DNA from: Streptomyces sp. XM83C
Lineage (GTDB): Bacteria; Actinomycetota; Actinomycetes; Streptomycetales; Streptomycetaceae
Assembly (NCBI RefSeq): GCF_023072675.1
Contig: NZ_JALLGL010000022.1
Span: 1 to 38,994 of the forward strand
Reading direction: 5' to 3'
Length of the DNA stretch: 38,994 nucleotides
The notes below the pieces were generated by a model. That model was not told the DNA's origin, made no database searches, and saw only the letters and a program-made list of their open reading frames with translations. Below, piece after piece: positions 15,754 to 23,878 of the stretch. Every line of letters begins with the position of its first letter. Within the stretch, counting starts at the first letter, position 1. A program made the translations under genes and the position numbers.

Positions 15754-16509
15754 GTGGGGACCACGCAGCTGGAAACGGTGCCGGAACCGAAATACTGGCA
15801 CCTCAGGACCGTGCTCAGTGAGGCATTGGACTCCGAGTTCTCGGTGGGCGAGATCCTGCCCAACGAGCGTGAACTCGCCGCCCGGTTCGGCGTCGCCCGC
15901 GCCACGCTCCGGCAGGCCCTGGAGCAGCTCGAACTCGAGGGCCGCCTCCAGCGCCGCCGCGGTGTCGGTACGACCGTCGCACCGCCCCGGGTCGGCGTGG
16001 CCGTCGGCACCGGACAGCACACCTGGCCCGGCACGAACGGCGACGACTGGCAGCTCGTCGACTGCGCCCTCGCGGTACCGCCCGCGGCTGTCGCCGACGC
16101 GCTGGAGACCGGCCGCGACGAGGAGGTGCACATCGTGCGCCGTCACCGTATGTCGCACGGCCAGGTGGTAGCCGTCGAACTCCTGCACATTCCGCAGACC
16201 TCGGTGCCCGAACTCTCCGGCATCGACGCCCCCTCCGGCACGGCACGCGCGCGTGCCGTGCTGCGCGAGCTGCAGCGGCTGGAGCTGGAGGGTCAGGACC
16301 GCGCCGTGGAACTGGGCTCCGCGCGCGCCGACGACGCCAAGGCGCTGGACCGGCTGCCGGGCGCACCCGTCCTCGTCGTCACGACCCGCTTCCTCGCCGA
16401 CGGCGGTACCGCCGCGCTCTCCCTCGCCACCTATCGCGCCGACACGTGCCGGCTCACCTTCGGCGGCGGCGTGGAGATCCACCACGGGCCGGAGACGCGG
16501 GCGTCCTGA
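15754..16509 (+). CDS. GntR-family (HutC/DasR-like) transcriptional regulator
   Basis: A 251-residue regulator. The winged helix covers about residues 12-75 (YWHLRTVLSEALDSEFSVGE, then LPNERELAARFGVARATLRQALEQLELEG and RRRGVGTTVA), and a UTRA effector domain follows, ending in ATYRADTCRLTFGGGVEIHH. UTRA domains bind small sugars, phosphosugars or organic acids. GTG 15754 was chosen because GGAGG lies five bases upstream; the open frame extends 32 codons further but crosses the promoter. The two palindromes in its promoter suggest sugar-linked control, possibly with self-repression. Its target genes are not evident, and a ROK regulator lies convergent to it. Confidence 0.88.
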   Translation: MGTTQLETVPEPKYWHLRTVLSEALDSEFSVGEILPNERELAARFGVARATLRQALEQLELEGRLQRRRGVGTTVAPPRVGVAVGTGQHTWPGTNGDDWQLVDCALAVPPAAVADALETGRDEEVHIVRRHRMSHGQVVAVELLHIPQTSVPELSGIDAPSGTARARAVLRELQRLELEGQDRAVELGSARADDAKALDRLPGAPVLVVTTRFLADGGTAALSLATYRADTCRLTFGGGVEIHHGPETRAS

Positions 16510-16709
16510 CGGACAGACAGGGGACAAGGGGCAGCCCGGCGGGCGCCCCGGCCGGACCGGACCGGCGGCCCGGGCCGAACGGGACGGGGCCGGGCCGCCC
16601 TCCGCCCTTCACGCGCTTCCTGCGTACGGCCGTGCGCGACGCCCCGTCCAGCGGTCACCCGCGCCGCCTCCAGGGCACCCGCACCGCCCCCCGCCGCCCA
16701 CCGGGGCCT

Positions 16710-16726
16710 GCCCGTCACCGACGGGC
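16710..16726 (-). terminator. Hairpin across the ROK stop codon
   Basis: GCCCGTC and GACGGGC form a 7-bp stem with a three-base loop that includes the ROK stop codon. The remaining 16510-16709 is very GC-rich and holds no convincing gene. Confidence 0.4.
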
Positions 16727-17872
16727 CGTCACCGTGCCCTCCACGGCGAACAGTTGCTCCTCCACATGGTCCAGCGCCAGCCGCAGCGCGCCCATCGACA
16801 CCGCCGCCTCACCGAGGATCGACAGCGCGACCTTGGGCACCCGCAGGCAGTAACGCTCCAGTTCCCGCCGCAGCGGCTCCAGCACACCGTCCAGACCGGC
16901 CGCCCAGCCCCCGACGACGACCAGCTCAGGATCGAGGGCCAGCACCAGCGCCGCCACATCGTGCACCAGCCGTTGGATGAACCGGTCCACCGCCGCCCGC
17001 GCCCGCTGATCGCCCTCCTTGGCCTTCGCGAACACCTGCGCGACCGCCTGCTCGTCCAAAGGGTGCAGCGGCTCGTCCGTGGTGGACAGCAGCGTCTCCG
17101 GCGTGACGTCACGCCCCAGCAGATGCAGCGCGCCGATCTCCCCGGCCGCACCGCCGAACCCCCGGTGCAGCCGGCCGCCGATCAGCGCCCCCGCTCCCGG
17201 GCTCAGCCCCGCCAGCACGAACACCATGTCGTCGGACTCCGTCCCGGCACCCTTCCAATGCTCGGCGACCGCCGCAGCGTTGGCGTCGTTCTCCACCAGC
17301 ACCGGGCACTTGAAGGACCGGCTCAGCCGCTCGCCCAGCGGCAGCCCCGTCCACCCCGGCAGAGCCGTACCCAGCCGCACCGTGCCGCCGGCCTCCACGA
17401 TCCCCGGCGTCGCCGCACCCACCGCCCGCAGCGAACTGCGCGGCACCCCGGCCCTGCGCAACAGCTCGGCGACCGCGCCGCGCAGCCGGTCGAGACGCTC
17501 GTCCGCGTCCGCGGTCTCCTCCACCTCGCGGGCCTGAGCGCCCAGCACCCGGCCGTCCAGATCGGACAGCAGCGCCGCGACCCGGTGCGGGCCGATCTCC
17601 AGGCCCAGCAGATGCCCGGCCTCCGCACGGAACCGGTACCGCCGCGCCGGACGGCCCTGCCGCCGCGCGGCACCCTCCTCGGCCGCCTTCTCGACGACCA
17701 GACCCGCACCGATGAGATCCTCCACGACGCCCTCGACCGTCGGCCGGGACAGACCGGTCACCCGGGTGATCTCCGTGAGCGTCGCGCAGTCCGTGGCACG
17801 CAGCGCGTGCAGCACCACCGCGGAATTGATCCTTCGCAGCAGCGAGGGATCCCCGCCGGTCAGCCGCCCCAC
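16715..17872 (-). CDS. ROK-family transcriptional regulator
   Basis: A 385-residue regulator: an N-terminal winged helix (SLLRRINSAVVLHALRATDC, then TEITRVTGLSRPTVEGVVEDLI) and a C-terminal ROK sugar-kinase-like domain. The ATP/sugar-fold stretch is LGLEIGPHRVAALLSDLDG, and Asp196 in ENDANAAAV occupies the kinase catalytic position. The zinc motif of active ROK kinases (CxCGxxGCxE) is missing; GEIGALHLLG is followed by no cysteines. It therefore looks like a sugar-sensing repressor rather than an enzyme. GTG 17872 has GGGAGG about eight bases upstream. It follows the response regulator by 60 bases on the same strand and may be co-transcribed. Its ligand is unknown. Confidence 0.88.
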   Translation of the reverse strand: MGRLTGGDPSLLRRINSAVVLHALRATDCATLTEITRVTGLSRPTVEGVVEDLIGAGLVVEKAAEEGAARRQGRPARRYRFRAEAGHLLGLEIGPHRVAALLSDLDGRVLGAQAREVEETADADERLDRLRGAVAELLRRAGVPRSSLRAVGAATPGIVEAGGTVRLGTALPGWTGLPLGERLSRSFKCPVLVENDANAAAVAEHWKGAGTESDDMVFVLAGLSPGAGALIGGRLHRGFGGAAGEIGALHLLGRDVTPETLLSTTDEPLHPLDEQAVAQVFAKAKEGDQRARAAVDRFIQRLVHDVAALVLALDPELVVVGGWAAGLDGVLEPLRRELERYCLRVPKVALSILGEAAVSMGALRLALDHVEEQLFAVEGTVTARR

Positions 17873-17932
17873 CGTCCGTCCTCCCAGCTCGTGCGCGTGT
17901 TGGCCGGATCGTACTCGGCGCACCCCGGCGCC

Positions 17933-18601
17933 TCACCCAGGAGTGACGAACCCCGACTCGTACGCCGCGATCACCGCCTGCGTGCGGTCCCGCGCCCCCA
18001 GCTTGGCCAGCACCGCGCTCACATGCGACTTCACCGTCTCGGTGCCGACGACCAGCCGCCCCGCGATCTCCGCGTTCGACAGGCCGCGCGCCATCAGCCG
18101 CAGCACCTCGCCCTCCCGCTCCGTCAGCCGCGCCCGTTCCAGCGCCGCACGCGCCGCCCGGTTCCCGCCGCCCTCCCCGGCGCCGTACTCCACCGCGAGC
18201 CGCCGCACGGACGCCGGGAACAGCAGCGAATCGCCCTCCGCGACCAGACGTACCGCGTGCACGATCTCCTCAGGCCGGGCCCGCTTCAGCAGAAAACCGT
18301 CGGCGCCCGCGCGCAGCGCCCGGTACACGTACTCGTCGTTCTCGAACGTCGTCACGACGAGGATCTTCGGCGGGTCGTCCACCGTCCGCAGCAGCGCCCG
18401 CGTGGCCTCGATGCCGTCCATCAGCGGCATCCGTACGTCCATCGCGACCACGTCCGGCCGCAGCCGCCGCACCAGCGGGATCACCGCGGCCCCGTCGGCG
18501 GCCTCGCCGACGACCTCGATGTCCCCCTGCGCCTGGAGCACGGCACGCAGCCCGGCGCGTACGAGGGGTTCGTCGTCGACGAGAAGAACGGTGACCGGCA
18601 C
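17933..18601 (-). CDS. NarL/LuxR-type response regulator
   Basis: A 222-residue response regulator. The receiver domain has Asp9/Asp10, phospho-acceptor Asp55 (AMDVRMPLMDG), the switch Thr in VVTTFEND and Lys in GFLLKRARPEE. A LuxR-type HTH follows near residues 150-215 (LTEREGEVLRLMARGLSNAE, then TVKSHVSAVLAKLG). The GTG start is six bases after TACGCT. The matching histidine kinase is at 23879-25084 on the same strand; normally such genes are adjacent, but here three conflict-type genes lie between them. The divergent ABC exporter at 25194 is the likely target. Confidence 0.92.
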   Translation of the reverse strand: MPVTVLLVDDEPLVRAGLRAVLQAQGDIEVVGEAADGAAVIPLVRRLRPDVVAMDVRMPLMDGIEATRALLRTVDDPPKILVVTTFENDEYVYRALRAGADGFLLKRARPEEIVHAVRLVAEGDSLLFPASVRRLAVEYGAGEGGGNRAARAALERARLTEREGEVLRLMARGLSNAEIAGRLVVGTETVKSHVSAVLAKLGARDRTQAVIAAYESGFVTPG

Positions 18602-18607
18602 CCGGCC

Positions 18608-18613
18608 AGCGTA
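18608..18613 (-). promoter_or_regulatory. -10 box TACGCT, leaderless start of response regulator
   Basis: On the minus strand TACGCT sits in the 14-base gap after the wHTH-repeat gene and six bases before the GTG. The response regulator may thus have its own promoter even though the cassette separates it from its kinase. Confidence 0.5.
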
Positions 18614-18615
18614 GA

Positions 18616-20130
18616 TCACACCGACGGCACGTCCTGCGGGACCTCGGCCGGGACCGCGGCGGACTCCGTCGCAGGGCTGCCGGCCGTCTCCGGGAACCAG
18701 TCCTCCGCCCCGTGCCGGAAACCGAGCCTCGACGCCTCCAGCGCCACCTCACGGAACGGCCGCCGCAGTCGCAGCGCCAACGCCGCAAGATCCGACAGGG
18801 ACACCACATCGCCGTCCCCGGCCCCCTCTGCCGCCTCGGCGCCGAAGAGCAGGGCCGCCAGACGCTCCCCGGCGTTGGGCATCAGGAAGGACTCCGGGGG
18901 CTCTTCCAGCAGGCAGCCCAACGCGGCCAGATCCTCGGCCACCTCGGCGGCCGGGCGGCCCAGGCGCTCGGCGGCGGCCCGGACGTGGGTCGCGGGGATG
19001 GAGTCGGCACCGTGGTCGGGCAGGTACGGGGCGATGAGCCGGCAGTCCCCTGGGTGCAGTCTGTCGAGAACCGGGTGTTCTGCGGGGACGGGATGGCCGA
19101 GCTCCGCGAGGCGCCGCCGCGCATCCGCCACCGGGATGTTGAGCCGATCGGCGACGTCGAGCACCTGAAGTCGTGTGACCGGCTGGCCCGGGAGCAGGAA
19201 ACGGCCCGGTCGACCGAGTCGGAATCCCTGGCTCAGCAGGAGCAGATCGGTGGCGGAGAGTTCGCTCCAGGGCGGCTCGACGTCCGGCGGAAGGACTCCG
19301 TGGGCACGCAGGCGGTCGGTGACCTCCCTCACGCTCAGTCCGGTCACGTTCGCCGCACCGATCACATGCGCCGGCGACAGGGGCTGCTCGGGTGTGAGGA
19401 AGGGAGCCACGCCGTCCAGATCCATACTGATGATCAGACGGTCATTGTCGTCCAAGGGCGTCGTCTGAAGCTCGTCCGTGGCGATGTCGATGCCGAGTTC
19501 CGTGAGCCGCTCGGCAACCGCCGCCGGCGACCATGACAACGACGCCGCAGCGCCGGTGATCCGTGCGACGCACACAGGCTCGGATCCGTGAACGAGTGCT
19601 TTCCCGCCCGGTCCGCCGAAGACTTCGGACAGCAGACGCTTGTCTGTCTCACCAAGGTCCGTGCGGTTCATCCGTGGTTCCTGCACTGAGTATCCGAGCT
19701 GCCGCAGACGCTGCGCCGTCTCCGCCACCGTGGTGCGTGTCCCGGCCGCCGCATACAACACCTCCGGCCAGGACACAGGAGAATCCGGGAGCAGCCACGG
19801 ACCGGTGAGCCCGGTGAGATACGGCAAATCCTCCGGTCCCAGGTGACCTGAAACGGGCAGAGGCGCGACCGGAAGCCCGAGTGCGGAGAGCCGCTCCGTC
19901 ACTTCTGCCACCGTGCTGCCGGTGTCCTGCACACAGGTGAAAACGACACCGAGACCCACCGCATCTTGCTGGGCGCGCCACTGCGGCAGCGTGCCGATGG
20001 GCTGCATTCCAGCGTGAAGGAGCGCTTCGTCGGGCCGGAACTCCAGATCCAAACCCATCCTGGGCAGGCCGTTTCTGGCCCAGGCGCGCCGTCTTCGCGT
20101 CCAGTCGTTCGAGTCGCCCGCGGAATCCAT
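18616..20130 (-). CDS. Seven-repeat winged-helix-like protein of the caspase/HSP90 cassette
   Basis: A 504-residue protein built of about seven repeats of 59-67 residues. Each carries a helix-turn-helix-like core of the pattern xTVAEVTERLxxLGxxV, at about residues 71-88, 133-149, 199-216, 264-281, 331-348, 390-408 and 456-473. Between cores are acidic loops containing LP or DLxLL. This resembles the wHTH repeats found beside HSP90-like proteins in actinobacterial conflict systems; they may bind nucleic acid or act as an adaptor that senses invaders. No enzyme motif or membrane segment is seen. ATG 20130 lies nine bases after the caspase stop; a GTG six bases further up is the alternative. No Shine-Dalgarno is visible, so translation is probably coupled to the upstream gene. 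Confidence 0.7.
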   Translation of the reverse strand: MDSAGDSNDWTRRRRAWARNGLPRMGLDLEFRPDEALLHAGMQPIGTLPQWRAQQDAVGLGVVFTCVQDTGSTVAEVTERLSALGLPVAPLPVSGHLGPEDLPYLTGLTGPWLLPDSPVSWPEVLYAAAGTRTTVAETAQRLRQLGYSVQEPRMNRTDLGETDKRLLSEVFGGPGGKALVHGSEPVCVARITGAAASLSWSPAAVAERLTELGIDIATDELQTTPLDDNDRLIISMDLDGVAPFLTPEQPLSPAHVIGAANVTGLSVREVTDRLRAHGVLPPDVEPPWSELSATDLLLLSQGFRLGRPGRFLLPGQPVTRLQVLDVADRLNIPVADARRRLAELGHPVPAEHPVLDRLHPGDCRLIAPYLPDHGADSIPATHVRAAAERLGRPAAEVAEDLAALGCLLEEPPESFLMPNAGERLAALLFGAEAAEGAGDGDVVSLSDLAALALRLRRPFREVALEASRLGFRHGAEDWFPETAGSPATESAAVPAEVPQDVPSV

Positions 20131-20139
20131 GAGCACACG

Positions 20140-23100
20140 CTAATCGGTGGGTACGGCCGTGACGGGCTCGGAGGCCCGCACCGCTTCGGTGGCGGCCACG
20201 CCCACCCCTCCGCGCAGCAGGGCCAGCAGGCGCCAGCGGACGATGTACTCCGGCATGGTGCTGACGAAAAGATGCGTGTCGTCCCCCCACGGTTCGGAAG
20301 GCCGCAAGGGCTTTGCGGTGAGGGCGTACAGGAGCAGCTCGTCAGGGAGGAACACGCCGCTCGCGGCGACGGGCATGCGGTGCCCGCGGTACTCCCATGT
20401 GATCTCGGCCGCAGCGGCATGGCGTACACAGGCCACGGCGAGCCTGTCGTCCGATTCGGCCACCTGGAGCACCCAGTCGTCCGTGAAGACCGGGCTGGTG
20501 ACGAGTTCGGGCAGCGCAGCCAGTTCGAGGCGCTCCACGGCCTCCTCGTCGTAGCGCTGCAGCTCGAGCCGGTCCACGGACAGCAGTTCGGGGCGCAACT
20601 CGTCACGCAGGTCGACGACCACACCGAATCTGTCCTGGTCGGTCTTGATTCCGTCTGCGAGCAACACCCCCTTGCCGCCCACCCAGTACAGTTTTCCGTC
20701 GCCGACCTTGGCCACGGTCGGCTCAGTTCGCCGTGACCGTGCGAGCGCAACACTGGGATCCTGGTGTTGCTGGAGCGCTTCGACCCTCAGCTCGTTCGGC
20801 TCCCACACGGCCGTCCTGCCACCCGCCGACACGACGGTCCGATAGGGCGCGACCCAGAGCTGTTCCTCCAGCAGATGCAGACAGGACACCGGGAGTTCGT
20901 CGCTCTCGGGCGGGTTGAGATACAGAGTGACCGTGGTCCCCGCCTCCCTCCGCGGATCATCGGGCAGCGGATCGATGCGGAACAAGGTCCCCGGGCCGGC
21001 GATGGACACGCGCAGTGCCTGTCCGAGGCGTCCGTCCATGCCCAAGCGGCACGTCTCGACGGTGATCTCGTCGGCGAGCATGAAGTAGCTGAGCACGCCG
21101 ATGCCGAACCGGCTGTTCGGGTACAGCTTCAGATCCGGTGCGTGCTGCTGCCACAGCGCCATCTCCCGTACGAACTCCGGCAGATGGACGAACCTGGCTC
21201 CCGCCTCGGTGAAGGCGTTGCGGATCTCGTTCTCGCCCATGCCGATGCCGTTGTCATGGCAGCGCAGATAGCGCCGGCCGTCGGCGTCGATGCCCTGCGT
21301 GAAGGTGATGGCGCCTTCCCAGGGCGGCAGGTCGGCGCCCATGCGGCGCAGATACCGGGTGCGCAGATCGCGGTGGCGGCACGCATCCATGGCGTTCTGG
21401 TACAGCTCGCGGACGGCGAGTTCCGGATTCTTGTAGAGGTTGCGGCCCATCAGCAGGTCCAGGACGCGTTCCTCGTCGGCGCGGAACCGGATCGCGTTGC
21501 GCAGATGGACGGGTGCCTCGAGGTCCGCGCCGGCCCGGGCCGGCAGCCTGTCCAGGGGGCGCAGGTCCCACGGCAGGTCGCCGACCTCGCTGATCTGTCG
21601 CAGCAACCCGTCGACCTGCCCGCAGTACGTCTCCAGGGCGAGCGCGCCCACATGGTGCCGTACGACGGCCCGCAGGGTGATGCTCTTGCCGAGGCGATCC
21701 CAGTACGCGCCCTGCAACCGGGTGCGCAGGTCCGGCAGGTCGATCTGGTCGCGGACCCCGAGGTTCTGCACGACGACCTGCGGCAGCGCGAGGGGTGTGA
21801 CGGCGCGGGCGCGGGCCAGTTTCAGCAGGACGGCGACGAGACGCTCCCGTACATCGTGCTGCTCCAGGGTCCCGCCCGCCACGGTGGACTTGGCGGGCAG
21901 CACCATGTCCACGCTGTCGGCGGCGGCCGGTGCCGGGACGCCGTCGCGGGGCAGGGAGAACGGTGACAGGCGCAGCTCGTTGACGAGCCGGAGCAGCCGT
22001 TCCGCGCCCAGGGCGTCGTCGACCCAGGGGCCCGGCCGGTGCCCGGCCCCCGCACCGTCTGCGTCGATCTCGGCGGCGGGCAGCAGCGCCGTCAGGACGG
22101 ACGGGTGGTAGGTCTCGCCCCTGTGCAGCAGCCACCGGTGGTACAGCCACCACCGGATGTCCCGCACGGCGCCGTCGTTGCCGGCGCGCCGGGCCTGCTC
22201 CAGCCGCCGCCGCTCCCGCGGATACCGTTCGGCGAACGTCGTGAACTGCGGGGGTTCCTTCCGCAGGGCCGACACCTCGGACGCCGCGATGCCGACCTCG
22301 ACGGTGTGCAGCACGAACGGCAGCAGCGCGAGGAGCGCGGCCTCGGTGGGCCGCAGGTCGGTCAGCGGCCTGGGGTTGTCGGACGGGGCCCCGGTCACGA
22401 GCTGGGCCAGCTGCTGGCTGGTGCGCCGGGCGTGCAGCGGATCGTGCCAGGGGTCACCGGCCAACAGCGGTTCGTCGCGCTCGTTTGCCGCCGCGAGCCG
22501 CTCCGTGATCGCGGCGCACCGTTCCTTCAGCGCCCCGATCACGGTCGGCTGCGGCTCCGGGACGAGACTCCACACCGTGTGCTCCTCGACGAGCCGCACC
22601 CACTCGTGGTCCGCGTACGAGGGCGGCGGGACGGCGTCCCCGGCGCCGGGAGCGGCGGGCAGCACGACGACGGCGTCCTTCGCGTGCCCGCTCGTGATCT
22701 GGTGGTCGACCTGCTGCGGTGAGCCCCGCTTCCCGAGCAGCGTGTGCAGCTCGGTGACCCGGGTCTGCAACGAGACCAGCAGATCCGGAAGGGCCACCTG
22801 GGGCGTCGAGGCCTCGACCAGTTCGGTGAAGGCCCGCGTGAACAGGCTGAAGGCGCCCGACTCCGGGTCCTCGCCCGCCGCCTCGCCACGCGACCACAGG
22901 GCCAGCTCCAGCGGGGAGCAGGCGAACACGCGGGCCACCTTGCGGCGCTTCTCCAGCCTCCAGTCGAGATCCTGGTTGCGCCGTACGAGCAGGGGCGGCC
23001 CCTTGGCCTCCTGCTGGCGAACACCCTCCCGGCAGATGTCGAAGAGGAACACGACGGTGCCGGCATCGCTGCGGGCCACTTCCCGTTCCGCCCAGTCGAG

Positions 23101-23451
23101 CGCCACCGATTCGGAGATCTGGTCGTCGTACGGGTGCAGCCCCTCGGGTACGAAGAAGTCGCGGCCCTCGTGCCGGATGCCGTGCCCGCTCAGCACGATC
23201 AGCAGCGTGTCGTCGATGCCCGCCTCCGTCAGCGCCTTGTTGACGCTGCCACGGACCAGCGAGGCGTTGATGCCGGTGCCGTGGTCGGCCGCGAAACCCC
23301 GCGCGACCAGGTCGACCCGGTCGAAGCCGCGTTCGAGCAGCGCGGTGCGCAGCCGGTTCAGCTCGGCCGGGATGAAATCGAGCGAGGAGAACGCTCCCTG
23401 GGAGGACTGGTAGTCGCTCGCCCCCACCAGTACGGCCCGGTAGCGGCCCAT
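20140..23451 (-). CDS. Caspase-like protease fused to HSP90-like (GHKL) ATPase
   Basis: An 1103-residue effector. Residues 1-250 form a caspase-fold (C14-like) domain with catalytic His90 in VLSGHGI and Cys140 in VFLFDICREG. The middle, about 280-640, is helical and contains TEAALLALLPFVLHTVEVG, which resembles the inactive HD-type helical domain of conflict proteins. Residues 645-1000 are HSP90-like: the ATP box ELYQNAMDA (Glu682, Asn686, Asp689), DNGIGM (Asp733) and the lid glycines RFGIGVLSYF (783-785). A C-terminal tail of about 100 residues follows. All catalytic residues of both domains are present. A likely mode is ATP-gated activation of a suicide protease by an invader signal. It follows the small upstream gene by four bases. 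Confidence 0.85.
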   Translation of the reverse strand: MGRYRAVLVGASDYQSSQGAFSSLDFIPAELNRLRTALLERGFDRVDLVARGFAADHGTGINASLVRGSVNKALTEAGIDDTLLIVLSGHGIRHEGRDFFVPEGLHPYDDQISESVALDWAEREVARSDAGTVVFLFDICREGVRQQEAKGPPLLVRRNQDLDWRLEKRRKVARVFACSPLELALWSRGEAAGEDPESGAFSLFTRAFTELVEASTPQVALPDLLVSLQTRVTELHTLLGKRGSPQQVDHQITSGHAKDAVVVLPAAPGAGDAVPPPSYADHEWVRLVEEHTVWSLVPEPQPTVIGALKERCAAITERLAAANERDEPLLAGDPWHDPLHARRTSQQLAQLVTGAPSDNPRPLTDLRPTEAALLALLPFVLHTVEVGIAASEVSALRKEPPQFTTFAERYPRERRRLEQARRAGNDGAVRDIRWWLYHRWLLHRGETYHPSVLTALLPAAEIDADGAGAGHRPGPWVDDALGAERLLRLVNELRLSPFSLPRDGVPAPAAADSVDMVLPAKSTVAGGTLEQHDVRERLVAVLLKLARARAVTPLALPQVVVQNLGVRDQIDLPDLRTRLQGAYWDRLGKSITLRAVVRHHVGALALETYCGQVDGLLRQISEVGDLPWDLRPLDRLPARAGADLEAPVHLRNAIRFRADEERVLDLLMGRNLYKNPELAVRELYQNAMDACRHRDLRTRYLRRMGADLPPWEGAITFTQGIDADGRRYLRCHDNGIGMGENEIRNAFTEAGARFVHLPEFVREMALWQQHAPDLKLYPNSRFGIGVLSYFMLADEITVETCRLGMDGRLGQALRVSIAGPGTLFRIDPLPDDPRREAGTTVTLYLNPPESDELPVSCLHLLEEQLWVAPYRTVVSAGGRTAVWEPNELRVEALQQHQDPSVALARSRRTEPTVAKVGDGKLYWVGGKGVLLADGIKTDQDRFGVVVDLRDELRPELLSVDRLELQRYDEEAVERLELAALPELVTSPVFTDDWVLQVAESDDRLAVACVRHAAAAEITWEYRGHRMPVAASGVFLPDELLLYALTAKPLRPSEPWGDDTHLFVSTMPEYIVRWRLLALLRGGVGVAATEAVRASEPVTAVPTD

Positions 23452-23455
23452 CCGG

Positions 23456-23791
23456 TTACTGCTTGAACACCAGCGTGATGGCCCGGGTGCCCTGCACCTG
23501 ACCGGTGCCGATCAGCTGGAGCCCGCCGGTGGCCGTGATCTGGAACGACAGCTGTGCCTCCTTCAGCGGCAAGGTGCCCCCGCGGGCGGCGATGTCCGCG
23601 AACAGCTGCTGGAGCGCGTCCACGGTGGCCGTGAGGTTCTTGCGGAGCGGGCCCAGCGGCACCTGCTGGAGCACGGCGTCGCCGTTGCGTCGCAGCAGCC
23701 CCTTGGACTCGTCCAGCAGATCCTCCACCTCGTCGGCGGACACCCACACGGGCAGGGACGGTTCGGAGGACTCCGGCGTATCGATGGACAT
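23456..23791 (-). CDS. Small Pepco/trypco-like component of the caspase cassette
   Basis: A 111-residue protein, first gene of the cassette. It starts LPVWVSADEVEDLLDESKGLL after a short acidic N-terminus, has a central helix (LRKNLTATVDALQQLFADI), and ends in a beta-rich stretch, AQLSFQITATGGLQLIGTG, followed by ITLVFKQ. This shape matches the small peptidase-co-occurring (Pepco/trypco) domains that sit beside caspase or trypsin effectors in bacterial conflict systems. The role is probably as an adaptor or inhibitor that keeps the protease in check. The exact family is uncertain. AGGAG lies about nine bases before the ATG, the only good Shine-Dalgarno in the cassette. Confidence 0.6.
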   Translation of the reverse strand: MSIDTPESSEPSLPVWVSADEVEDLLDESKGLLRRNGDAVLQQVPLGPLRKNLTATVDALQQLFADIAARGGTLPLKEAQLSFQITATGGLQLIGTGQVQGTRAITLVFKQ

Positions 23792-23838
23792 GCGGGTGGC
23801 ACTCCTGCTCAGCGACGGCCGACAGTTGACGGTTCGTC

Positions 23839-23844
23839 ATCCTA
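23839..23844 (-). promoter_or_regulatory. Possible -10 box TAGGAT of the caspase cassette
   Basis: TAGGAT on the minus strand lies in the 87-base gap after the kinase stop. It would start transcription near 23832 and give the cassette a promoter of its own. An imperfect palindrome (CCGACAGTTGACGG, 23819-23832) lies at that start and could be an operator. No good -35 was found, so read-through from the kinase is equally possible. Confidence 0.35.
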
Positions 23845-23878
23845 GGGCGAACCCACGCGCCCCGGCAGCCACTTGAAA

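Noticed and set aside
16253..19168. A plus-strand open frame of about 971 codons across the ROK and response-regulator genes
   Set aside because: It spans the convergent gap and opposes two clear regulators; it has no start signal or domain.
18602..23878. Attachment sites or insertion-sequence ends bordering the caspase cassette
   Set aside because: No direct or inverted repeats, integrase or transposase were seen at either junction; transfer remains an inference from gene order.
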